From NCBI RefSeq assembly GCF_002008165.1, contig NZ_MRDM01000010.1, forward strand, positions 306,541 to 370,540: a stretch of 64,000 bases of DNA. Reading direction: 5' to 3'. Numbering within the stretch: position 1 is the stretch's first letter; the number at the start of each line of letters is the position of its first letter. A program made the translations under genes and the position numbers. Below the pieces are notes generated by a model. It worked only from the letters and a program-made list of their open reading frames with translations. It was not told the origin of the DNA and did no database searches. This stretch comes from Rhizobium laguerreae (GTDB lineage Bacteria > Pseudomonadota > Alphaproteobacteria > Rhizobiales > Rhizobiaceae). Of the stretch, positions 1 to 8,122 are shown piece after piece.

Positions 1-192
1 CGTCAGGCTGTTAAGGACGGAGAGCAGTACGATAACGGCAGCCCCGAAGATCACGTAGCGCAGTTCTTCGAACGGGGTGCCGCTCAGATAGTCCAGGCCA
101 TACTGCCATGCGAGGACGATCATGATGGTAGCAATCAGCGCCAGCAATAGACCGAACAGATGGCGCCAGAAGCCTCTCCCATTCTGGGTCAT
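1..192 (-). CDS. Membrane protein, C-terminus beyond the window edge
   Basis: The visible N-terminal 64 residues hold two hydrophobic segments, about residues 10-32 and 45-63, so this is an integral membrane protein. Its ATG at 192 overlaps the stop codon of the preceding gene (ATGA), so it is translationally coupled and is the sixth gene of the leftward operon starting at 3149. No family is recognisable from this piece. By context it is probably a further membrane part of the Rieske/heme-b system. The rest of the gene lies left of the window. Confidence 0.6.
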   Translation of the reverse strand, partial: MTQNGRGFWRHLFGLLLALIATIMIVLAWQYGLDYLSGTPFEELRYVIFGAAVIVLLSVLNSLT

Positions 193-947
193 GCTCCCGC
201 CACCTCGCGGAAACTGTCGATCTTGAAAATCAGCAGATCGTCGCGGCGTTCGATATTACCTTCAAGCACCACCGGTAAACCGGTCTTGTCGAGCAAGGCC
301 GCCGGCATCGGTCCTCCGTCCTTGGAAGCGAGAAGAAAGAAGATGTGGCCGTCCACGGGTGCAGTGGAAACGAAGACGGGTGGAACACCTCCAGAAATAC
401 ACAGATTGGCGCAGGCCTTGTGCGCGAGGCCCGTCCCCGGCTTCATGGCGCCAGCACTGCATTTTCCATCACAGATCTCGCCCGTCAAACGCCACCGACC
501 GAGATTGTCCGGCACGGACGTGACCGGCAGGGCCGGCATTTGCGGATCGGCTGCTTTCAGGTCGTCTTCGCCGCCGATCAGCAGCATGACCAGGTCTCCA
601 CGCTTAACGAAGATGCCACCGGCCTGTGTGGTTTTGCCCGCAAGTGTCAGCGCCCTGTCGTCCACCCCGAACTTGCCCGAGCCCGCCAGCATGACAGCGC
701 GCGCGGGCTTTTTGCCGTCGGAGGGAACACGAAGAATCGGATAGGGCTTTACCTCCATGGTGCCGATCAAATGCTCGTCGGCATAGCTGCCCGCGCCTGG
801 ACTTTCGGTATTCAGGGACAGCAACGCCGAAGTCGTCGCCATAGCGGCAATGAAGAACACGATGAACCCGATCATCAGCACCCTGACATCGGCTGGGACT
901 TTCTTGAAGTAACCGACAAAAAATCCGCGTTCGACGGGCCTCAGCAT
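189..947 (-). CDS. Membrane-anchored Cys-rich protein of the Rieske operon
   Basis: A 252-residue protein with one N-terminal membrane anchor (about residues 22-42) and a large, probably periplasmic, domain. The C-terminal half has two CxxxC pairs, C159/C163 and C179/C183, separated by a Gly-rich stretch with a His. This arrangement could bind a metal or cofactor, or form disulfides. The ATG at 947 overlaps the stop of the Rieske gene (TGATG), and GGAGG lies 9 bases upstream inside that gene. A TTG three bases earlier is a poorer start. I do not recognise the family. Its fixed position after the Rieske protein suggests a partner in the same electron-transfer complex (inference). Confidence 0.7.
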   Translation of the reverse strand: MLRPVERGFFVGYFKKVPADVRVLMIGFIVFFIAAMATTSALLSLNTESPGAGSYADEHLIGTMEVKPYPILRVPSDGKKPARAVMLAGSGKFGVDDRALTLAGKTTQAGGIFVKRGDLVMLLIGGEDDLKAADPQMPALPVTSVPDNLGRWRLTGEICDGKCSAGAMKPGTGLAHKACANLCISGGVPPVFVSTAPVDGHIFFLLASKDGGPMPAALLDKTGLPVVLEGNIERRDDLLIFKIDSFREVAGA

Positions 948-2044
948 CAAACTGTTCCTCCATTCTTCGGCGCAGCAGCCGCGGGAAGCAACTCCGCGGG
1001 GATGGCCAACGGCTCCAGCTTTGTACCAAGAGGCAAAGGTTCCGGATCAACCAGAATGCTCGATCCCTCCAGGCGAAGGCGATATTTGCGGATCCGCTCC
1101 CGGAACGGCGGTGGCGAACAACCGTCCTCGGGGCGATACTGATAGCCATGCCAGGGGCAGGTGATAAAGCCGATGACGACCTTGCCTTCGCCGATGGGGC
1201 CGTTCTGGTGCGAGCAGATATTGGATACGGCTGAAAGACCACCCTTTGAACGGAAGACGGCGATGCGCTCGCCGCCCGGTGCCACCCCGATGATCGCCCT
1301 GCCTTCGGCAATCTCGCTGACATCGCCGACGATCACCCAGGGCGCCTCGGTGGCCTTTCGCGCCGCGGCCGCGTCAGCCGATGTCTCCCGCCGACCTGTG
1401 ACAAGGTGCAGGACGCACAGTGTCGCCAATCCGCCGAGCGACAAAAATGCCAAAGCAAGATCCCGGCGATCGATCAGAGCGCCGAGCGCCACATGCAGGA
1501 TGACCGCAGCGTAGGCGAAGTAGACGCTCATGTGGATCGCCTTCCACACCGGCGGCGTCAGGAAGGAAAGCCAGAAATCGTGGCTCGTTACCGCAAGGAC
1601 CGCCAGAATGACGAGCGCGAAGACGCCGAAGAGTTCGAAAGGAAAGCCGGCGATGCTCGTGAAGCTGGTATTGCTGGTGAAGAGCGCCGTGAGCTGTGGT
1701 GTTGGACTAAAGGAGAAATACCATCCGAGCACATAGTAGGCGTGCGTGGCTGCGATGATCGCGGTCATCACGCCAAAATGGCGGCGATTGTAGAGGAGCG
1801 GAACGAAACGGGCATCGATCCGCGCTAGTGGCCCGATTGCGAGGACGATGGTCAGCATCAGCAGGGCCAGAGACCCGAAGGCGCGCATCCGCTGGATCGG
1901 CAGGTCGGTATCCCGCAGCGCAGAGGACATGACTGGGCCTAGCCGCAGGAAAATGAGGATGTAGATGAAGATCCCGGCCAGCATGACCGCGTCATAGATG
2001 ATCTTGGTCTTGTTCCAGATGACCGGCTTGTAGGATACGCTCAC
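947..2044 (-). CDS. Ferric-reductase-like heme-b membrane domain fused to Rieske 2Fe-2S domain
   Basis: A 365-residue fusion. Residues about 15-215 have five to six membrane spans with His residues (H101, H171, H184) placed like the heme ligands of ferric-reductase-like transmembrane domains. Residues 235-335 are a Rieske domain with complete ligand boxes, C277-x-H279 and C296-x2-H299. Electrons would pass between membrane heme b and the Rieske cluster. The ultimate donor and acceptor are unknown. The start is GTG at 2044, overlapping the previous stop (GTGA), with a GGGAG-type site upstream. It is the centre of a six-gene leftward operon with an SDR protein and small membrane proteins. The domain calls are firm; the physiological role is open. 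Confidence 0.88.
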   Translation of the reverse strand: MSVSYKPVIWNKTKIIYDAVMLAGIFIYILIFLRLGPVMSSALRDTDLPIQRMRAFGSLALLMLTIVLAIGPLARIDARFVPLLYNRRHFGVMTAIIAATHAYYVLGWYFSFSPTPQLTALFTSNTSFTSIAGFPFELFGVFALVILAVLAVTSHDFWLSFLTPPVWKAIHMSVYFAYAAVILHVALGALIDRRDLALAFLSLGGLATLCVLHLVTGRRETSADAAAARKATEAPWVIVGDVSEIAEGRAIIGVAPGGERIAVFRSKGGLSAVSNICSHQNGPIGEGKVVIGFITCPWHGYQYRPEDGCSPPPFRERIRKYRLRLEGSSILVDPEPLPLGTKLEPLAIPAELLPAAAAPKNGGTV

Positions 2045-2205
2045 GGGTTGCCATCTCCCTGGGCTGCAATGGCTTCAAGGCGCACAGCCGGTGCATCGAC
2101 CGGCAGCTTCGGAACGCTCGCGAAGATGACGACAAGCATGATCGGGAGAACGACAGCAATGCCTGTCCATATCACTGCGTGAGCGCGACGATGGCGACGC
2201 TGCAT
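2041..2205 (-). CDS. Small single-span membrane protein, 54 aa
   Basis: A 54-residue protein with a basic N-terminus (QRRHRRAH), one hydrophobic span at about residues 11-30, and a short acidic tail, so it is probably inserted N-in/C-out. The ATG is at 2205, one base after the stop of the upstream 71-residue gene, and its own stop overlaps the GTG of the Rieske fusion. Longer in-frame readings run through the upstream gene and were rejected. It has no recognisable family. Tight coupling on both sides argues that it is a real subunit or assembly factor of the heme/Rieske protein. Confidence 0.6.
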   Translation of the reverse strand: MQRRHRRAHAVIWTGIAVVLPIMLVVIFASVPKLPVDAPAVRLEAIAAQGDGNP

Positions 2206-2206
2206 A

Positions 2207-2422
2207 CTACGGTTCTCCCCTGGAAAGCCTGATCCACCGCCAGACGACCAGCGGCCAGAGGAGAACGAGCCCGGGGATAAGGAGCGGGCGGACCGCATAA
2301 GCGTCACGTGCTCCCGGATCGACCTTGTCGAATCCGAACAGCAGAAAGGCGACGGCGACGGCAAGACCGATGCCGGCCCAAAGCATCAATCCTGCGGAGA
2401 CGGGATCGGACACAGAAACCAT
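2207..2422 (-). CDS. Small two-span membrane protein, 71 aa
   Basis: A 71-residue protein with two hydrophobic segments (about 8-30 and 45-62) joined by a charged loop containing FDKVDPGARD. The ATG at 2422 is 7 bases after the SDR stop, with GAGGG 6 bases upstream. Its size and topology recall small accessory subunits of respiratory complexes, but no family can be named. It sits between the SDR gene and the 54-residue membrane protein in the same leftward operon. Confidence 0.65.
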   Translation of the reverse strand: MVSVSDPVSAGLMLWAGIGLAVAVAFLLFGFDKVDPGARDAYAVRPLLIPGLVLLWPLVVWRWIRLSRGEP

Positions 2423-2429
2423 CGGACCC

Positions 2430-3149
2430 TCAGATGCGGCCGGTTGCCGGTATGGCCGCGCCGGTGACGATGCCTGCTGCAGGCGAAACGAGGAAACCTA
2501 TGAGCTTGGCGATATCCGTTGGCTGAACCCAGTTGTCCATCTTCGCATTCGGCATCGCCGAGCGGTTTTGCGGCGTGTCGATCGTGCCCGGCAAAATACA
2601 GTTGGCCGTAATGCGCTTATCGCGGTTTTCCGCGGCGATCGCTTCGGTAAGCCGGATCACCGCCCCTTTCGATGCTGCATAGGCGGCTTGATTGGCGCCG
2701 GCCTTTAGTCCCGGCGCTGCCGCGACAGGGACGATGCGGCCGTAGCCTGCCTGCTGCATCGGTTTCAGGACTGCCGCACTAATTGCATAAGCGGTTCTGG
2801 CGTTCATGTGAAACAACTGATCCCACTGGTGTACGCCCGTCTCGTCGACCGGTCCTGTCTGGAAGCCGCCGACGGTATTGGCGAGCGCGTCGAGCCGGCC
2901 AAATCGCGCCAGCGTTTCTTCGACCGCCTCCTGGCATGACGTCAAATCGGCGAGATCCATGCCACCGATCAGCAGGGTTTCGCTACTCTCGGGCAGGCAA
3001 TCTGCCAATTTTTCCAAGGCTTCCGAATTGTGCTCGACACAGACGAGCCGCGTACCGTTCGCCGCAAGCTCTCTGACGACGGCGCTTCCAAGGTTTCCTG
3101 CTGCGCCCGTAACCATGACAACGGTGCTTGTTCCGGTTGCTTCACTCAT
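2430..3149 (-). CDS. SDR-family protein with degenerate active site
   Basis: A 239-residue short-chain dehydrogenase/reductase fold protein. The Rossmann motif TGAAGNLG (14-21), the central N117 and the Y157-x3-K161 pair are present. The catalytic Ser, normally 13 residues before the Tyr, is Ala (A144; the stretch reads PVAA where NISS is usual), and the NNAG box reads NTVG. It may therefore bind NAD(P) without normal carbonyl reduction. The start at 3149 is chosen over 3185 because a GGCGGGA-like site precedes it. It is the first gene of the Rieske operon. The fold is certain; catalysis is doubtful. Confidence 0.85.
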   Translation of the reverse strand: MSEATGTSTVVMVTGAAGNLGSAVVRELAANGTRLVCVEHNSEALEKLADCLPESSETLLIGGMDLADLTSCQEAVEETLARFGRLDALANTVGGFQTGPVDETGVHQWDQLFHMNARTAYAISAAVLKPMQQAGYGRIVPVAAAPGLKAGANQAAYAASKGAVIRLTEAIAAENRDKRITANCILPGTIDTPQNRSAMPNAKMDNWVQPTDIAKLIGFLVSPAAGIVTGAAIPATGRI

Positions 3150-3399
3150 GATGGTCCCGCCCTTTCGAGTTGAGGCCGCCTGCAAAGGCTCTCTCGTAAT
3201 TCGCGGCAGCGCATCGTTTTGTTACTTATGTTTTAAAAAAAACTCCCGCCGCTATGCGCAGCCCAGAAATATTGACGCGGCTGCGAAAAATTCAGGACCG
3301 GCTGTAACGAACTACCTGACGCGACCGTAAAGGTCTCTGTCGGACGAAGGGTAATGGGATCTTCAGGGTTCTATTTCGTCCTCCTGATGGAGCAAACGA

Positions 3400-4728
3400 A
3401 TGAAGCGCGATGCTTATGGTCTCATGACCAGCACTGACAGCAACGAGGCACAACGGGCATTCGAGAATGCCGTTTTTGGTCTGGCGGCGCATCGGCCAAG
3501 TACTGGCGTGGCCATCCAGTCGACATTGGCAGCCGACCCCCATCACGTTGCCGGCCATGCGCTGAAGGGCTTTGCAAATCTGATATTGGCGCGGTCGGAG
3601 CTTGACGAACCTGCCGCCAAGGCATTCGTCGATGCGAAGGCAGCGCTGGCGGTGAGAGGCGGAGGAACCGGTGACGAGCGCACCCTTGTGAAAGCATTGG
3701 AGGCCGCCGTCGAAGGCTCGTTTTCGCGTGCGGCGGATATTCTCGATGACGGTTTCGAGGATCGGTCGGTGACGTTCTTGCCCTTTAAGATTTCGCAGGC
3801 GCTACGTTTCATGCTTGGAGATGCCCGCGGCATGCTGCGGGCAAGCACGCGTGCAGTCGCTCGCCTTGACACCGGCACAACGGCGAGAGGCTTTGTTCTT
3901 GGTTGCCACGCGTTTTCGCTTGAAGAGCATGGTCGGTATGCCGAGGCGCTTGCCGCGGGGCAGCTTGCGGTTGCTCTGCAGCCCGATGATTCCTGGGGCC
4001 TTCACGCCGTCTCGCATGTCTTCGAGATGCGTGGCAATACGGCAGAAGGTATTGACTGGCTCGAGGCCAGCCGCAAGGCCTGGTCGCGCTGCAACAATTT
4101 CTCCTTTCATATGGCCTGGCATCTCGGTCTGCTGCACTTGGAACGCGGCGATCATGATCGGGTGCTGCAGATCTACGACGACGACGTTCGCCCACAGCAA
4201 ACCGACGATTTCCGAGACATGGCGAATGCCGTCTCGCTTCTGTGGCGGATGGAGCAATCGGGAGTTCACGTCGGTGATCGCTGGACAGATCTGGCAGAGA
4301 TAGCCCATCGTCGAAAGGCGGACACGACCTTGATTTTTGCAGCTCTGCACAATCTTGCCGCCATGGTTGCCGTTGGTGACCGCGATGGAGCAGTGGAGCT
4401 TGTATCGCATATAGAAGCCAAAGCGCTTCGTATGGATGACCAAGGCCGCGTCGCCGCCGAGATCGGTGTACCGATGGCGCACATTCTCACAGGTCTCCAT
4501 GCTCCGGCGGACCGCCACATGCTCGAACGCATGGTGGCGAACCTGCCGAAGATCGGCGGCAGCAACGCACAGCGCGACTTCTTCGTGCTCGCGCTGGCCA
4601 GGGCGATGGCGAGCGATGGCAATAATGTCGGTGTCTCGCGTATCGGCCAGATTCGCCAAAAGCTGAAGGCCGACGACCGATTGTTCAAATCGATCGAACA
4701 TTCGGTTGGCGTGAGTTTGCCTGCCTGA
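3400..4728 (+). CDS. TTC38-like tetratricopeptide repeat protein
   Basis: A 442-residue soluble, helix-rich protein resembling the tetratricopeptide repeat protein 38 (TTC38) family. Diagnostic stretches are HAVSHVFEMRG with a following GIDWL, and the FHMAWHLGLLHLERGDHD block with VLQIYD after it. The length suits the family, whose substrate or partner is unknown. The ATG at 3400 has GGAG 8 bases upstream. It is the first gene of a two-gene plus-strand unit with the membrane protein at 4754 and is divergent from the SDR/Rieske operon across about 250 bases that probably hold both promoters. Confidence 0.75.
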   Translation: MKRDAYGLMTSTDSNEAQRAFENAVFGLAAHRPSTGVAIQSTLAADPHHVAGHALKGFANLILARSELDEPAAKAFVDAKAALAVRGGGTGDERTLVKALEAAVEGSFSRAADILDDGFEDRSVTFLPFKISQALRFMLGDARGMLRASTRAVARLDTGTTARGFVLGCHAFSLEEHGRYAEALAAGQLAVALQPDDSWGLHAVSHVFEMRGNTAEGIDWLEASRKAWSRCNNFSFHMAWHLGLLHLERGDHDRVLQIYDDDVRPQQTDDFRDMANAVSLLWRMEQSGVHVGDRWTDLAEIAHRRKADTTLIFAALHNLAAMVAVGDRDGAVELVSHIEAKALRMDDQGRVAAEIGVPMAHILTGLHAPADRHMLERMVANLPKIGGSNAQRDFFVLALARAMASDGNNVGVSRIGQIRQKLKADDRLFKSIEHSVGVSLPA

Positions 4729-4753
4729 TCTCACCTCAAAGAAGGAAAACACG

Positions 4754-5236
4754 ATGTCTATGATGGAAATCCAAAAGACAAGCATCTTCCCTGAAATGCA
4801 ACCGAGCCTCGGCCGGACGATTATTCTTTCCGGACTTGCCGCGAGTATTACCTGGGAAATCTGGGCGCGGCTGATCACGCCCCTGTGGGTTGGCGGACCG
4901 CTGGAGCCGGCCGCTCTCGTTCAATCGGTGTTCGGGTTCAACAATTTGTTGCTGGCCGAAGCCATCCACGCGATCGTGGGTATCGTTTTCTATCCGATCG
5001 GCTACCTGTTCATCGCCCGGCCGTTGCAGCGGCTGATCGTCCCCAAGCTGCCGTTGCTATTGACAGGTATCGGCTTCGGCATCGGTCTTTGGATCTTCGC
5101 CCTTTACGTCATGGCACACCTGTTTGGCGGCCAACCGGCGTTTCTCGGTTTTGTTACTCTCACCTGGGCATCGCTGATCGGGCACATGCTGTTTGGTATG
5201 GTTGTCGCGTTTGTCGTCCGCCGCATGGAACGTTAG
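4754..5236 (+). CDS. Hypothetical four-span membrane protein
   Basis: A 160-residue integral membrane protein with hydrophobic segments near residues 22-40, 68-90, 98-122 and 130-152 and a basic C-terminus (RRMER). GAAGGAAAAC precedes the ATG. It lies 25 bases after the TTC38-like gene, and a terminator hairpin follows at 5255, so the two genes form one transcription unit. The family is not recognised. Confidence 0.7.
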   Translation: MSMMEIQKTSIFPEMQPSLGRTIILSGLAASITWEIWARLITPLWVGGPLEPAALVQSVFGFNNLLLAEAIHAIVGIVFYPIGYLFIARPLQRLIVPKLPLLLTGIGFGIGLWIFALYVMAHLFGGQPAFLGFVTLTWASLIGHMLFGMVVAFVVRRMER

Positions 5237-5254
5237 ACCTGTTGTGGGACTAGG

Positions 5255-5282
5255 CCTGCCCGGTTCCGCGGGCAGGTTTTCT
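5255..5282 (+). terminator. Rho-independent terminator after the TTC38-like unit
   Basis: A seven-base GC-rich stem (CCTGCCC at 5255-5261, GGGCAGG at 5270-5276) with an 8-base loop is followed at once by TTTTCT. It lies 18 bases after the stop at 5236 and separates this unit from the ThDP enzyme gene. Confidence 0.75.
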
Positions 5283-5352
5283 ACCCGTGCAAGGTTTCAG
5301 TTACCAGTGAGCGCTGAGCACAGCCCATTTCATCGGATTCGAGAGATTGATA

Positions 5353-6984
5353 GTGACCGCTGAGAGCTTCGTAACGCCGAGAGTTGCCGACATCGTCGCC
5401 AGGACGCTTCATGCCCATGGCGTCCGTCATGCCTTTGGCATGCCGGGCGGAGAAGTGGTCACGCTGATAGACGGCCTGGAGGCCTCAGGCATCGTCTTTC
5501 ACCTAGCACGCCATGAAACCGCGGCGGCGATCATGGCGGCAGGCGCGAGCGCGATGACGCAAAACCCGGAACTTCTCGTGACGACCGTGGGCCCGGGCCT
5601 TGCCAATGCGGTCAACGGCATCGCCGACGCTGCCCAGGAGCGCGTCCCTCTGATCGTCATATCCGGCATTGTCGACCGTCCGACCCGTGCGCGTTACACC
5701 CATCAGGTGATCGACCATGCCCAGTTGCTCCGCCCGTTGGTCAAAGCTTCTTTCGAAATCGAGCCCGAGAGCGCTGCTTCCGCGGTCGCTCGTGCCCTTG
5801 CGCTTGCCATGACGGAGCCGATGGGTCCCGTCCATCTCGACCTGTCTCCGGCGACTGCTGCCGCGGTGTCGCCAGCCTTGAATGTCATTTCGCCTCCGAA
5901 GCTTCTGAAGCCCTCGGTGACAATGACGGATCCGGCCGTTCACACACTGTCTGAAAGGATCGGCCGGGCGCAACGACCGCTTTTTATCGCTGGTCTTGAC
6001 GCCGTGCGAGATCACGCTGGTCCGGCACTCCAGCACCTGATCCAAAAAATTGGCGCACCGGTTATCACGACCTATAAGGCCAAGGGCATCATTCCCGAGA
6101 ACCACCCGCTGTCGCTTGGTGCGGCCGGATTGTCACCGCTGGCGGATCAAATTCTTCTGAACCTGGTCCGGGATTCGGATCTGGTCCTGTTGATTGGCTA
6201 CGACCCAATTGAAATGCGGCTCGGCTGGCTGGATTTCGTCGGAGATCCAGCCAAGCTTGTGGAGATTTCCGATACTGCCCCGGACCACGGCATGCATCAT
6301 GCCGGAACCAGAATCCACGCTGCACCTCGATCCTATCTACTGGCGCTGGCCGATATTCACGCGGGGGACAAGACCTGGACGGACGGCGAACCCGCCGCCG
6401 TGAAAAACGAACTTGCCCGTTTATTCGCAAGCAATGGCAGTTGGGGACCGCACGCAATTATCGAGGCGCTCAATGCCGTCACCGGTCAGGAAGCAATCGT
6501 CACAGTCGACAGCGGAGCGCATCGCATTCTCCTGTCGCAAAAATGGGTTGCGCCACGGGCCATGTCATTGCTGCAATCGGCGGGCTTTTGCACCATGAAC
6601 GCCGCCTTGCCGCTTGCGATCGGTGCCAAGGTCGCCGATCCATCACGTCCGGTTTTCGCCGTGATGGGCGACGGCGGTCTTGAGATGGGAATCGGCGAAC
6701 TAGCTACGCTACGCGATCTTAATCTGCCGATCACCATCGTGCTTTTTCAGGATCGCAGCCTGGCATTAATTGCTCTGAAGCAGGCATCCGCCGGTCTGAA
6801 ATCGGCCGGCGTCACGCTCGGCGAAACTGACTTTGCCGCTGTCGCGCGAGGTTTCGGCGGTTATGGTTTCAATGTGGAGAATTGTGATGACTTCCGTAAC
6901 GAGCTTGAGGCAGCCCGCGAGCGCGAAGGCTTCACCCTCATCGCCTGCAAATTCGATGCAAGCGCCTACGACGGTGCCTTCTGA
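5353..6984 (+). CDS. Thiamine-diphosphate-dependent enzyme, acetolactate-synthase-like
   Basis: A 543-residue cytoplasmic enzyme with the three-domain layout of the acetolactate synthase / benzoylformate decarboxylase group: N-terminal Pyr domain with the cofactor-activating Glu (E55 in ARHETAAA), central domain, and C-terminal PP domain with GDGG (D440). The Mg-binding position 27 residues later, usually Asn, is Asp (FQD, D467). GTG at 5353 is preferred because GAGAGA lies about 7 bases upstream; TTG at 5347 is the alternative. It is followed by an OpgC-like gene and a CoA-transferase gene. An oxalyl-CoA decarboxylase-type role would fit the CoA-transferase, but the substrate cannot be read from the sequence. 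Confidence 0.82.
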   Translation: MTAESFVTPRVADIVARTLHAHGVRHAFGMPGGEVVTLIDGLEASGIVFHLARHETAAAIMAAGASAMTQNPELLVTTVGPGLANAVNGIADAAQERVPLIVISGIVDRPTRARYTHQVIDHAQLLRPLVKASFEIEPESAASAVARALALAMTEPMGPVHLDLSPATAAAVSPALNVISPPKLLKPSVTMTDPAVHTLSERIGRAQRPLFIAGLDAVRDHAGPALQHLIQKIGAPVITTYKAKGIIPENHPLSLGAAGLSPLADQILLNLVRDSDLVLLIGYDPIEMRLGWLDFVGDPAKLVEISDTAPDHGMHHAGTRIHAAPRSYLLALADIHAGDKTWTDGEPAAVKNELARLFASNGSWGPHAIIEALNAVTGQEAIVTVDSGAHRILLSQKWVAPRAMSLLQSAGFCTMNAALPLAIGAKVADPSRPVFAVMGDGGLEMGIGELATLRDLNLPITIVLFQDRSLALIALKQASAGLKSAGVTLGETDFAAVARGFGGYGFNVENCDDFRNELEAAREREGFTLIACKFDASAYDGAF

Positions 6985-8113
6985 GGCCAACCAGGCGGCA
7001 GGTTCAGCCCCTCAGAAGGTCAAGCGCGCCCGTGATCCGCGGCTCGACTTTTTCCGTGGTGTCGGCATGCTGATCATTCTTTTGGCCCATATCCCAAACA
7101 ACGGATGGGCGCTGTGGATTCCGGCGCGCTTTGGTTTTTCCGACGCCACGGAAATGTTCGTCTTCCAATCGGGAATGGCCTCGGCCATCGCCTTCGGCTC
7201 GACCTTCGACCGCAGCGGCGCACTTGCCCTCATCGCCCGCGTTGCACAGCGGATCTGGCAAATCTTCTGGGCCCACATTGTTGTCTTCATTGTCGTCGCC
7301 GCCATCATGGTTGTTGCCGGAACCCGTTATGACGGCGTCACCTATGTCGACAGCCTGAACCTCGTGCCTTTCATGGAGGACCCCGGCAACCTCCTCGTCG
7401 GTTTGCTGACGCTGACTTACGTGCCGAATTATTTCGATATCCTGCCGATGTACATCGTCATCCTGGCGCTGATGCCGGTGATGATCTTCGCGTCGAAAAT
7501 CCAGCGATTCCTGCCGTTTGCGCTCATGACAGCGTTGTGGCTGGCGACGCAGTTCGGCTTTACGGGGCTGCCCGCCGAGCCCTGGTCGGATCGTCCGTGG
7601 TTCTTTAACCCCTTCGGATGGCAGTTGCTGTTTTTCACGGGTTTCTTCCTGATGCGCGGCAGCCTTCCAGCGCCCGGCTTCGATCGCAGGTTGATGGCGC
7701 TCGCGATTGCCGTCGTGATCCTGACTGTGCCGTTTGCCTGGGTACGGTTCCACGATGCGCATCCAGCCTTCCAAATGGCCGCTACCACGCTTTTCCCCCT
7801 CACCGACAAGACCGACTTCGGCCTGTTGCGCTTCGTTCATTTCATGGCGCTCTGCTACATCGCCGTACATCTCGTCGGCAAGAAGGGTTTCCGGCTGCGC
7901 GGCCCTGCCGTGCGCGTTCTGACGGTGGTAGGCCAGCAATCGCTCGCCGTCTTCATCACCGGTATCGTGATTGCTCAGCCGATCGGTATTGCGCTTGATC
8001 ATGCCGGTCGCACCACTTCTGCAGAGGCAGTTGGAAACCTGATTGGCTTCGGCGTGCTCGTAGGAACCGCCTATCTCGTACGCTGGTTCAAGAGTTCCCC
8101 CTGGAAATCGTGA
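6956..8113 (+). CDS. OpgC-like membrane acyltransferase-type protein
   Basis: A protein of about 385 residues with roughly ten membrane spans. The opening RDPRLDFFRGVGMLIILLAH is the typical start of OpgC proteins, which in other bacteria succinylate periplasmic glucans. The ATG at 6956 overlaps the end of the ThDP gene by 29 bases. No strong Shine-Dalgarno is seen, so the start could be the GTG at 6974. It precedes the CoA-transferase gene by 9 bases. An acyl-CoA or acyl-transfer theme across the three genes is an inference from this order. Confidence 0.75.
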   Translation: MQAPTTVPSEANQAAGSAPQKVKRARDPRLDFFRGVGMLIILLAHIPNNGWALWIPARFGFSDATEMFVFQSGMASAIAFGSTFDRSGALALIARVAQRIWQIFWAHIVVFIVVAAIMVVAGTRYDGVTYVDSLNLVPFMEDPGNLLVGLLTLTYVPNYFDILPMYIVILALMPVMIFASKIQRFLPFALMTALWLATQFGFTGLPAEPWSDRPWFFNPFGWQLLFFTGFFLMRGSLPAPGFDRRLMALAIAVVILTVPFAWVRFHDAHPAFQMAATTLFPLTDKTDFGLLRFVHFMALCYIAVHLVGKKGFRLRGPAVRVLTVVGQQSLAVFITGIVIAQPIGIALDHAGRTTSAEAVGNLIGFGVLVGTAYLVRWFKSSPWKS

Positions 8114-8122
8114 GAATCACTA

